Part shown: one piece after another, positions 37,701 through 49,900 of the stretch | Layout of the letters: each line of letters begins with the position of its first letter | How positions within the stretch are numbered: position 1 is the first letter of the stretch | Assembly: GCA_959347315.1 (NCBI GenBank) | Contig: OY365813.1 | Coordinates: 20,431,854 to 20,495,853, forward strand | Length of the DNA stretch: 64,000 bases | Direction: 5' to 3' | From: Bimastos eiseni | Taxonomy: Eukaryota > Annelida > Clitellata > Crassiclitellata > Lumbricidae | Translations under genes and position numbers: made by a program | The notes under the pieces: generated by a model | The model's database searches: none | What the model was told of the DNA's origin: nothing | The model's input: the letters and a program-made list of their open reading frames with translations, nothing else

Positions 37701-40700
37701 AGTGTCTTGCGGGGTGAGGGGAAGACTCGTAGTAGGGATGTACCGGGCGTACTTCCGGTAGGGAGGAACTGAAACTCAGCTCAGATACCATTGGGTAAGC
37801 ACAAGAGGAACACATATGTGTGCGCAGTTGCACAAGCATGAACGCACACAAATGCACGGTACATACTCGCACGCCATACCAAAAATATTGAAAATCATTT
37901 ACACTGATAATTATTGTAATAATTATCAGTGTAACTATTAGAGTTGTTAATTAGTTAGTAATTATTAGAGTAACAAACATTGAAGTATGCAGACGATTAA
38001 ACATTAAAGAGAAAATAATGAATCATGAAAGCCAAAAGAAACGAAAATTGGGACTATTTGGGCAATACAGAATGGATAATATGAGAATAATAAAGCGTAT
38101 AATAACAGGAATTATGGAGGGAACAGGAAGAAGGAGACCTTGCAGAGAATGGATGGATGACATAGATAGAAGATTGGTGTAGGACTGATTAATTATATGG
38201 AATTTATTACAGCTAACCCAGGACAGAGGAGCATGGAGAATAATGATCGAATGTGCAGTGGACATCTATACGGGCTTTCAGCCCATGGATCACGATAATG
38301 ATGATGAATAATGATAATAATAATAATAATAATAATATTAATAATAATAAAAATAATAATAATAATAATTGTGTACATTATTATTACTATTATTATTGTC
38401 ATCATCATCATCATTATTATTATTACAATCATTGTCTTTATTATTATCATCATCATCATTATTATTATTATCATTATTGTTATCATTATTATTATTATCA
38501 TTGCAATTATTATTATTATTATTATTATTACAATTAATATTGTTATTATTACCGGGTATTAATAATGATTATAATAATGCGCACCAACACCATGTCAAAT
38601 GTAGCCTAGAGGCTGACCCTGAAATATTATTATTAATAATAATAATAATAATAATAAAGACAATTTATAGGTTGCCTCCTAGGCAACTGTATTTTTCATT
38701 AACATACTCTGTGTGCTTTCTGCTTCAGGTATCTTTATTTTGGGTCAACCACCGGGATTTTCCGAATCTTTCCGGGCATCGAATGGAATAGGGATTTCAT
38801 TGGGTTTCCAAGTAATTATGAACTCCGCATGCAGCAATGGTACATAAGCAGGAAAACTGGTCCGAAAGACATTGTCATCATCATTGATGGCAGTCTGTCT
38901 ATGAAAGGTGCAAGGTATGGACCTGGTCTATTAATTAATTACTATGAAAAAGTACATTACTGCAAGCGTAAGCTTCTAAAGCATCACTCAAGATGTATCG
39001 ATCTTGTCTATTTATTAATTAATCACTTCGAAGTAGAACATAATCGTAGTCGTAAACTCAAACCTCTAAAGCACCGCTAGAAAGCCAAAGGCAGGGCACC
39101 GATTTATTCATGTGTGCTGAAGTCTGCTCTCTTGGTTCATGTGACATTCTGCTTAATGTGAAGTGACATTCAAATGTCCCCCAAAATTATTAACATAGCA
39201 AGAATTGCAATGTGGCACTAAATGTTGAGTCTTTTTAGAAATGAGCCATCCTTAATATGTTTGCTATAAGACTTATTTCTAATATTATCAATTTTTAAAA
39301 ATAAATATTACATTGCTAAAGCAGTTACAAACTAGGTCCTTTTTTGTCTAAAGTAGGTCATGGACATTTATTGATTCTTGTTTTATTATCCTTATGACAT
39401 CCCTGTGCTTATATCTCTGCTGCTATTTATTATAACTTGGTTAATATAAATTCTCACCTAAAATAAGTCATGGAAATTTCTGATTTTTTTTTCTATTAAC
39501 CTTGTGGTAACCATGTGGTTATCTTATTTGATTATTATAATAACCTGTTTATTTAATAATAATTATTATAACTTGCTTAATTATAATAGCTTGCTTATAT
39601 AAATTTTTAATTATATAGTACCTTGCTTATATAAATTTTCCTCAAAAACAAGTCAGAGAAACTCATGAATTTTTGTTATTTCTAACCTTGTGACAACCAT
39701 CTGCTTATATTTCTCATGACTGTTACAATAGCATGTTTATGTTCTTTCTCTGCAGTCTGCGCATGGCCCAATCCGTCATCCGAATCATTCTCAACACGTT
39801 GAACCATCAGTATAACTTCAATGTGATCTTATCCGCGTCGCGAGTGTACGACGTGAAGGGGTCCATCATACAACCAGAGGCGAGAACGCGGGTCCTGAGC
39901 TGCAGTGAGGACGGCCTTGTCCCTGCCATGGAGCATAACCTACAGGAACTTAGAGTCGCCATTCAGAACATAGAGGCATCTGGAGGGTCGGACCATCTGT
40001 TAGTATTAAGGATGAACCAAAATCAAATTCTTTATAGGTGGTTGCCATGTTCATGAGAATGTCGCATAGGGAACCAGTTTAAGTAGGTGGTCGCCTAGAG
40101 TATGAAGTTCAATATGTAGTTGAACAGAGGACCAGTTTCAGCAGATGGTCGCCTAGGAACGAAATTCAATAGGTAGTCGCGTAGGGAACCACGTTCAGGT
40201 AGTTTGTCACCTAGGTCCTAGGGAATCAAGTTCACTTGGTGGTTGCCTAGGAAATCAAGTGTTCAGTTATTATTAATATTATTACTATTATTATTATTAT
40301 ACTGTAAACTTGTCTGTTTGAGTAAATAAATGAAGAATATTATTATTTCGGAATAGCTGCTCCCTCATCACGATCCATCTGGGCAAAGGTTCCTTGAATT
40401 AAATTATTATTATTTTAATTATTATTATTATTACCATTACTATTATTATATTATTATTAACACTACTATTATTATTATATTACTTTAATAATTATTATCA
40501 CAAGCATTTTTAACACTTATCGGAGGTGCTGTTATATATGATATATCCCACATATTCTTGAGAGCCAAAGAGAAGTTGATACCTTCTTGTGTTCTTAGCA
40601 TAGCCTTCCAGACGGCTTTCAAGATGTTCGAGAACCAACAACAGCGTCATGGAGCCGCTGGAACCGGATGCAGCAATATGATATTCTTCATAACGGATGG

Positions 40701-40881
40701 CAAGGAGATGGATGGAGACGTCAGATGCACCGAGGGTATAATCACGTCACAATCAATCAATTTGTCAGTTGATCGATCAATCAATCATTTAATCAATCAG
40801 TTAATGAAACTGGATATAGTGTTACTGTGTATTTTTTGCTTTCAGTGACATTTATAATCATTTAGCTTAATATGGGGTTGC

Positions 40882-40917
<36 letters not shown>

Positions 40918-43900
40918 TACGATAGTCAAATAATAATATTTATAATTAATAAAATAATAATAATAATAATTATTGTTAATGTTATTATTTATTATTATTA
41001 TTATTATTATGGATTTATTTAGCGCCTCTATCTAATGACCAAGCTTCAATTGATGATGCTGAACAACTATGAGCAAAGACGTTGCTCATCGTCCCTAAGC
41101 ATTAACCATCTCTGGAGAAGGGGTCTGAACCCGTACTCTGCATTTTAAGGCGAATGCTACAACCTATCTTTTCCCAAAATGTGTTCCACGAAACGCTGGA
41201 GTTCCGTGAGGTGATGACAAGGGTTCCATGGAAAACGTTCGATGTGAACAATAAGATACAAACAATTTAATATAAGTTATACGAATTTTTCATAAGAGGA
41301 TTTTTGTCTAACATCTCTGTATAACTTTATGTGAAAGGGAATTCATATGTCATTGTCATCGATATTTTGTGTTATTAATTATTATTATTAATAATTTAAT
41401 CTTGGCCAAAAGCCCCAAACCTATTATTGTCTGCATTCTCAAGTGTTTATATGTATACAGCAGATTATATTTAGTTTTGGATGTAGGTTCCGCCCAAAAA
41501 TTTAAGATCAATAGGATTCGACGGCCAAAAAAGATTGGGAAACGCTGATCTAATCTGTAGACAAATTTGTTACTTATTATTTTTTTTACAAACTATAGGA
41601 GCTTCTTACTACACAGAAGACAATACAAGGAAGTTCAACCCAGGGAACATCTGTCGTTTCAAATACGACTACATCATCGATGCAGTGAATCTACTTAAGG
41701 CTTCCATCAGTCCAAAGAGGGTGCGTCTACTTTATAAACTGCTTACGGTGTTCACACTTACTTGTTCACTTTGTCATATTATTGTAAATGTTATTGAACA
41801 TTTATATAGCATTGCTTATGGAGGATGACAGATCAGAGGTGGCCAAACAGTACACAGTCAATGGGAAGAGTCGCCAGTGGTGGGCCCATGCACACTTGTA
41901 GAGCAAACCAATGAGTTCCCATTGATGGTTTGGATGTTCAAGTTGTCATGCATGCAACTTTGAATAGGACTTAAGAGCTGGGAAAGAAGAGAATTGTTTG
42001 AAATAGCACTTTCTAGTGACATAGTCTTACAGTTCGGTTATCCACCTGTCACATCATGTTTTTTGTTAGACCTTTGTGATGCGTCTTAATGAGGCTCAGA
42101 TATGGCGCTATATAAATTTTATTCACCATTGGCATGTCATAGGGAATCTTATGAATTGATCCTCTGAATATCGACCTAATTATGGCTTGTTTTTGGTGAG
42201 CCATTGTTGGTTGACTTTCATCCATGTCAATTATGGGTTCAATAAATGAGCCACTGGTACTGAGAGCCTATTATTATTATGATTATTACATTATTGTTAT
42301 TACTAATGTTTTTATATTTATTATTATTGTTATAATTATTTTTTATTGTAATTATTATTAATATCATTATTGTTGTTGTTATTATTGTTACTATTGATAT
42401 TATTATTATCACTGTTATTAATATTGTTATAATTATTCTATTATTACTGTAATGATAGTAATAATTACTGTAGTTATTATCACTGTTACTATTATTACTA
42501 TTATTATTATTGCTATTAGCATTATTATTATTATTATTTTTATTATTAGTATTATTATTATTATTACAAATATTACTATCATAACATCATTACTATTATT
42601 ATTATTATTATTATTATATTTATTATTATGATAGTTGCTATTAATTGCTTTCATTGTACAGGTGAACATTTTCACCTTTCTTACGAACAACCGTGCAGAT
42701 AAGACGGACACTGGCGAATACCTGGCAGGAAGGCTCGCCTGCGAAAACCAGGGTGTCATGTCGGCAATTGTAGACGAGAAAGACTACTTCAACCAGATGA
42801 AGCTCTTCTTCAACTACATCGAGAGACACGACATGCAGCAGCACGACCAGTTCCTATCCAGCTACTACAATTCCCCAGGGGACCAGACCGCCGTCATAAC
42901 GATGACACAGCCTGTAGACACTGACGAGTAAGACAGAAATAATTCGCGAGCAGGAGCCTATAATTTATGTTTTTATTTAATTACAAACATGTAAAATAGA
43001 TGACAAATTGTTTTACTTTAAAGTTTAACCATTTATTAAGATTATTAGTTAATTATTAAAAAATCTCATACTGATTGTTATCAAATTGATTATACTAATG
43101 TTATAGTTGAATAGTTCCTATAGTGTAGTTATATATTTATTATAGTATTACAAGTTCATTTTATAATATAATAATTATAACCATAGGCGCCAGTGGTACA
43201 ATTTCAATGGTAATCTGCAAACAAGACACAAAAGTTATAACTGGTACTTGAGACTCAAAAGGTTGAGAACCACTGGCATACTCTATACTGCACCAGCTCT
43301 TGTTACTGTAGCAACACTATATAAATGTTTAAAAGATCTGTCAATTATCTGTCTCACCTCTTGATTTTGAGAGTAGAGAGATAGAAACGGAGGCAGCAGT
43401 GACTTTCCGTAATATGCAGCCCGTTATTGAAGCATATTATGTCGTCATCATTGTTCTGGTTCCACGCTTGTGTGTGGGCCCACCACTTATGACTTTTTTT
43501 TAGCTTAATAGGCACTGTTTGTTAACTGTTCTAACGGTCGTTGAAATTACATTTACCGTCACATAGACTAGCGCAGAAAGTGCCTCTGAGTGGATTTCTT
43601 TAAGAGATGCTAGATCAAGTTTCATCAATTCATTCATTGGAAATTTGTCTCTGAAGCAATCCAATAGTATTTTAAAATAAGTTACGAGCCTTCCTCGTTA
43701 ATTCTTAATTAATTCTTAATTACTACACCAAACATCAAGTGTTCAAACAATATTTTTTAATGGTGCAAATTACTGCCTTTAGTTAAGCTCTGTTTATTTT
43801 TTCACTTGGTTTCTTGTTGCTTTTTATAATTAAGCTGCAATCAAGAGAAATTTCCATTTACTAGTTTGATATGGTTGCTACACTGGGGTCCCTATCTAGC

Positions 43901-46900
43901 GGGATTCGCTTCCCTTTTGGGGCTCCCATTGTAGCCGATATTAAGTCTGTTTTGTGCATTTTGTAATGATGTGTTTTATTTCAATTGGTTGCAATAAAGC
44001 ACATTTGATTTGATTTATTCGTTCTTGTGATGTTGTTTGCCTTGTTGTTCTGTTGAAGCAACGAGAATCTTGGCGTCGTCGGGATCGACATTCCGCTGGA
44101 AAGGTTGGAGTCGCTGTTCCGAGATACCCTGTGGGCGAAGGTTTACGCTTTCATTGCAATTCTTACGGACGGATCTCCTCTCATTCACCCGCTGATGAAA
44201 CTCTCCTACAGGGCAAGTACTGTGCTTTCTTTGTAATATAATTTTTTTTATTTGTGCCCTGGGGTATACATAATTCCTCAGGGTCTTCAATATTAAATAT
44301 TTGGCAATGTCGTCCAGAATGACCCTACTCGTCAACTTTTTATTATTATTATTATTTTTACGTCTGGTCCATGTCTTCTCTTCTACAGTCTTCTACCGAT
44401 GAGCAGGTTTTTGACATGGACGATTCTTGTCCCCCACTCCTTTCTCTCCAGCTCCTTCTGTCGTTCACTTTCTTCTTTGTTGTTACATAAGGTTCTCCAT
44501 AGTCCAGATCACTCAGCATGTTCAGTCTTTTCCTTCCTCTTCTTGTCTTCCCCAGCATCCTTCCCTCCAGTGCCGTTAGCAGCAGACCCACATTTCGGAA
44601 TACATGTCCAAGCCACCGCCGGTGTTTCCTGTTTTCAATCGATTGTAGCGAAACTCTCTGTTTTTCCACTCTCTCCAGGACCTCATTTGATACTTTTTCT
44701 GTCCAACTAATTTTCACCACATTCATCATCTGGTCCATCTACCCTCAAAATTTAAAAAAATGTGTGTTAGATGTGGGATGACTGGATACTTAACAGTGGG
44801 TGACAACAGACTAGTCTTAATTAAGGCTGTCAACGGGTACCCGGGTACCAGCCCGAGGATGACTATCTGGGTACTGAACTCGGTTTTCGGGTACCCGAAA
44901 TTCCGTTAAAATGCCCGATTTTACATGGACAGAAGCCAGAAATATTCCGTTAGTCATATTGGCTGACTGCCCGCTAAATTGAATCTCGGGTGCCCGACGT
45001 TCCGTAAAAATGCGCAATTACCTACATTGCCTAACAAAATATCCGCGCGGTCGGGTACCCGGGTCGTGATTTCAACATTTTTTGACAGCCTTAGTCGTAA
45101 TAGGCCTTTTAATAACAGACTAGTAAGAACTATGATTGCTCGCCGTGTAGTTCAGAGGTTATGGGTTCAAGCCAGAGAGTGTCTAGTCCTTTGCTCACAA
45201 TTATATCGCTCTGGTCGATCGGTCATTAGATAGTTGCTTCTCCTCTTCTTTGCTTCTCTGCAGTGCCAGTCCAAAGCCTCAATAAACGAGAAGGACGACG
45301 CTAATGATCTTTGTTATCACACTCTTATTCTTCTTTTGGTTCTCCTGTGCAAGTTCATACGTCCATAGGCATATACCTGGTCCAGGATTGGGGGGATAGA
45401 AAGGTCAACAACACTTTTTAGGTGAACAGATTAGAAACAAATTTCAATTACCAAACATGGATGCAACAAGTAAAGATGAGCCGTGGAAAACACTAGAAAT
45501 TTATAATATTTAAGAACTATTTTGGCAATATAAACAGCTCCGTCTGAAATTTCGAAGGGGAATGTCCCCTCCTGTCCCACTAAGTCTCCGCCTCTACGTA
45601 CGTCCAATGTCGCCATTCGTCACGTTTTCCGGATCTCTCCTCCAACTTGCTATAACCCTACCAGTCCAATAACCTTTCTCAATCTTCCTTTTCCTTTCCT
45701 TTTCTCTGGGTCTAATAATTATGGAAGGGAAATGGAGCTGACGAAAACTAGATTATGTGTGTGGCTACATCCGGGACTTTTGCAGCACAAGTCGCGTTTG
45801 TTTTTGTTAACGAAATAAAACAACTTAATAAATAGAACTTGCAATATATATAAAATGCGTTCAAAGGAATATTATTGACTCGAGTATCTAAAATTTAGAT
45901 GAACTTTTGGGCGATTATAGTTTGAAGGTTATCCTGCCCTTGTACCCGGACGTCACTTTATCTGTTGTATACATAGCTGACCACAGACATCGCCTGCGAT
46001 GTATCAGAAAAGACGATCACTGATTGGCTAACACTTTGCATCCTTCCATATTAGTCCCAGCTTTTCCTATCTATTCTTTCCTCAATTATAGGGTTTCTTG
46101 GGTTGAGTTGTATGTTGAAGTAGCCGATGAACAAAAAAAGATGAAGTTTCATTACCTCTCCCTATGCGGCGCACACCTGTATTAACGAGCGGTGGCTGCA
46201 GAATGATGGAAAACACACTGTGACGCAGAGCTGAGGAACCGAGTTCAATACCCGTACCAGCGGTGTTTGTTATATTAGATGTGTGACTGTAACGTAATGA
46301 CGCCCTGCGTGGCTGCCGACATCCATTCATACTATGTCTCTAATCATACTGCATTGTTATCAATTTGAAAAATACTCTTAAATACTTTTAAAATTATCAT
46401 TATAAAAAAAGAAAGAATCATTATTAACCGTTGTTCGGGTTTTTCTGATTTTCCACTGCAGCAACTAAGCAAGGCAAAAGGCGGATACATGAGTCTATAC
46501 TCTCTGGAAACTGTGGCCGGACAGCCAGAGCAATTCTCCGATGTCGTGAAACTGTTGCTCAGCAGAGGCAGTGGGAGCGTTAAAATCACGAAGAACCCAA
46601 GACGCTCTGTCCGATTCAGAATGCTCACCTATCAGCTTCCAACTACTGCCTCGGAGTACTTTGTTATGCCTATTACCGGTGAGCTGCCCGTTTCTTATTA
46701 TGTTCTAATAGGGGGTACTTGAACCAGGGAATGCAATACAACTGTATTATTTTAATAATGCTCTTTTCCAAAGTTCATAAGTGCACACACGACCATACCT
46801 AAGGCAAAATTCGACAAATGCTCTGAAATTGAACAGATAAATATTAAGTGTACAGGTTGAGATAGAGATTTTATTTATTTTAAAGACTAGCTTTAATATA

Positions 46901-49900
46901 TACCTTCCTCTTATTAAGGCTAGGCTAATCCCATAATGAAGACGCGGCCATTTAAACGTCAGTGCTGCCATCTTCCGAATCGAGAGTTAAGCACGACACA
47001 TTGTTTCTGAAAATTTACAAGTTGATAATATTCTTAAACTCAGTAGTGTATTTAGAGACAATGCTGTTAAAGCTTGCGTTATATTATTGGCTACCGTAGG
47101 TCAACATTGCTTTTCTGTACGGTATTCTAGTTTAATAGATATTGTGACAGATCAGTTTGGAGTTGAAACTCACCTCTTTTATGGTGTAACGTAAATCTAT
47201 AAAATGGATTTTCGGAAATCGCTCGAAATCGCTTCTCGGCCTTTTGGCTAAGATCAAAGTGTAGGGAGTTTTATAGCCAATTTTTTAGCCTTTTCCAAGA
47301 CATTTTCGTTGAGGTTTTGAACTGCGCCTTCGACAGTGGACTACTGTCGGATTCACAAAGAACTGGTGTTATAACTCTAGCGTGCAAAGATCAGTCAAAA
47401 GCAGATCTCTTGGCAAGCTGGAGGCCAATATCTCTGCTCAACGTCGATTATAAAATTCTATCTAAGGTGCTCTCCAAGCGCTTGGCATCGGTCCTCCCAG
47501 AATGCATTCATGTCGACCAAACATGCTGTGTGCCTGGAAGATCGATAGCGGACAACCTACACCTAGTCAGAAACATCATTGACTATTGCAACGTTAAAAA
47601 CATCCCGGCGGCTATAGTTTCTTTTGATCAAGAAAAGGCGTTTGATCGTGTCTCACATGATTACCTAATCCAGATCTTGCATACGTATGGCTTCGGAGAA
47701 AGCTTCATCCGATGGGTCACCCTGCTGTACACAAATGTAGAAAGCTGCGTCATCGTGAACGGCTGGGTTGGTCCGAAATTTCCTGTGACCAGAAGCGTGA
47801 GACAAGGTTGCCCGCTGTCCGCGCTTCTATACGTCCTTTGTATTGAGCCTCTGGCAGAAGCCATCCGAAAAGACGCTTCTTTCGAAGGCCTCAAGCTACC
47901 AGCAGCCAAAGAGGAACTAAGAATTACCCAATATGCCGACGACACAAATACCATCGTGACGTCAGAGAGATCAATTGAGGTTACGCTGAAGTGGTTTGAA
48001 GTGTATGGAAAGGCATCCGGGGCGAAAATGAACAAAGGCAAGTGCGTGGGCCTCTGGCTGAGATCATGGAAAACCAGACGGGATAACCCTTGTGGTTTCC
48101 AATGGACGACCTGCGTCAAGATCTACGGCACCTATTTTGGAGGAAAATCAATACAGAGAAACGCAGAAGTTATACTTACAAAAGTCAAACGATCAGCTAA
48201 CCTATGCCGAGGAAGGCAACTAACGTTAGCAGCTAGAGCGACAGTCGCGAATACAGCCATCTGCGCCCAACTCTGGAACATCGGTAGCTGCGTCCTTCTT
48301 CCATCTGACACCATCAAAGAACTGGAAAAAATCATCTTTAAATTCATATGGTGCAGCCAAACAGAGTTGGTGAGTCGAAAAACCATCATCGACGCGAAAA
48401 CGAAGGGTGGCCTAGGAGTAGTCGACATCAAGACCAAACTGAACTCGTTGATGTGTACCCACATTAAAAGGCTACTGACGACCTCAGACATTAAATGGCA
48501 AGATTTCGCCATATACTGGATTGGCCATCAAATGCGCCATCATAACTCAGCTTTCTCCTCCAATCTAAGACCGCATGCTGAAACCCCTTCACCTTTCTAC
48601 GAAAGAGCTTTGGCGGCATTCAGACAAGTTTGCTCTCTAGAACCACAACTACCAACCAAGGACTACACTGCGAAGAACACCTACGAAGTACTACGAAAAC
48701 CCATCATTAAGCGTCCGGTAGTCCTAGACAAACACCCCTTTGTGGACTTCAACCATACTTGGAAGGCGGTCGCAAACAGCCTTGTATCGCCGAGAGCGAG
48801 AGAACTCAACTGGAAGATTGCGCACGGGGTCCTTCCAGTCAACGATTACCTGCATGGTCTCCATATTACCAGCCACAACCGATGCCCATTCTGCGACCAA
48901 CCTGAGACGCTGCTCCATCTCTTCCTCGCGTGCAGAGAAGTTCGTCTCCTATGGCAGTGGATAGAACGAATAATGTCTGCCATTGCCTGCAAACCCATTA
49001 AAATAGATAAGAACTCTGTTATCTTCCAACAGCCAATGGATTTAGATGAGTTGGACATGACTACTCTCCTCGTGGTGAGCGGCGAAGCCAAGCTAGCAAT
49101 TTGGACGCAGAGAAATAGAGTAAAATACGACAGGAAGAGACTGTTGAGTGTAGATATCCTGCGAATGTTTGTGCATTCTATAAAAACGCGCATAAACGCA
49201 GACTTTGTGCGTTTAGACAGAATAACGTTTTCCAACATTTGGTGTCGAGGAGACCCACCGCTTCTAGCGCAAGTAGAAGGGGACCACCTCTCGACAATCA
49301 TGACTGTGTAGAATATCTTCAAGGCACTCACCTAGAGCATATAACTTTAAAACACGTTGTGCTTTACTGCTGTGCTACGCATTTTATACAATCGATATTA
49401 ATAACCTAACTGTAATTTTAACATTGTTCGGGCGCATTACGAGACCGCTAAGCTACTGAAAAACTATGCCATTGTAACTCTCTGGAGTTAAATGTGGTCC
49501 AGCGCTTGTAAATATCTTCTGTACATTTATTAAAAGATAAAAAAAGTATCTGTTCTTATCAGCTTAATATCTGATACGTCCCCTATCCGGGGACATCGAT
49601 ATTAAACTGATTTTTGGACTTGGGAGAAGATGCAGGGGCTTGCTCCGGCTTCTCCACGGGTTGGCCCGGTATTGCAGTATCTCCGGGATCGGCCCACTCC
49701 CTTCAGGGGAGACATCAAAAGAAAAATAAAGGGGATTGTGAATTTAAGTGTATATTTCTCTCATATGAATTGCCGAGGGATTATCTCGATTTGTTTATAT
49801 CCGTGAGCATGTTTTACATGGACGCACGTTAGTATATCCAGGGCATTGTTGGCTGGGAGCGCCTCCGAGTAGACTTCTTGAGGAGCGCTATATAACTGTT

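Larger units (their letters stand above)
37545..41720 (+). other. Exons 3-7: pre-VWA segment and VWA domain
   Basis: Exon 3 reads VKLPDSIQRDSLLVVDTVNW. Exon 4 reads YLYFGSTTGIFRIFPGIEWN, then QQWYISRKTGPKDIVIIIDG. The MIDAS motif DGSLS (about residues 503-507) is a perfect DxSxS, so a metal-dependent VWA is expected. Exon 5 continues SLRMAQSVIRIILNTL and ends GGSDHL, where serine replaces the usual MIDAS threonine. Exon 6 has IFFITDGKE, supplying the third MIDAS aspartate. Exon 7 (RKFNPGNICRFKYDYI) links to exon 8. The RRR gabapentin-contact motif of vertebrate alpha2delta-1/2, just before the VWA, corresponds to RMQ here. Confidence 0.8.
44213..46461 (+). other. GC-AG intron between exons 9 and 10
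   Basis: The exon ends TACAGG and the intron begins gcaagt, the consensus of non-canonical GC donors. Using the nearby gt (at 44218) instead shifts the frame and brings a stop in exon 10, so the GC donor is the one consistent with the protein. Confidence 0.65.

Noticed and set aside
47661..49331. Minus-strand frames across the LINE
   Set aside because: Antisense shadows of the reverse transcriptase.
47228..49701. Utopia as the U2-inserted element
   Set aside because: Utopia also targets U2, but the DQEKAFDRV / RQGCPLS / YADD protein and zf-RVT end look Tx1/L1-like. A tree is needed to settle it.
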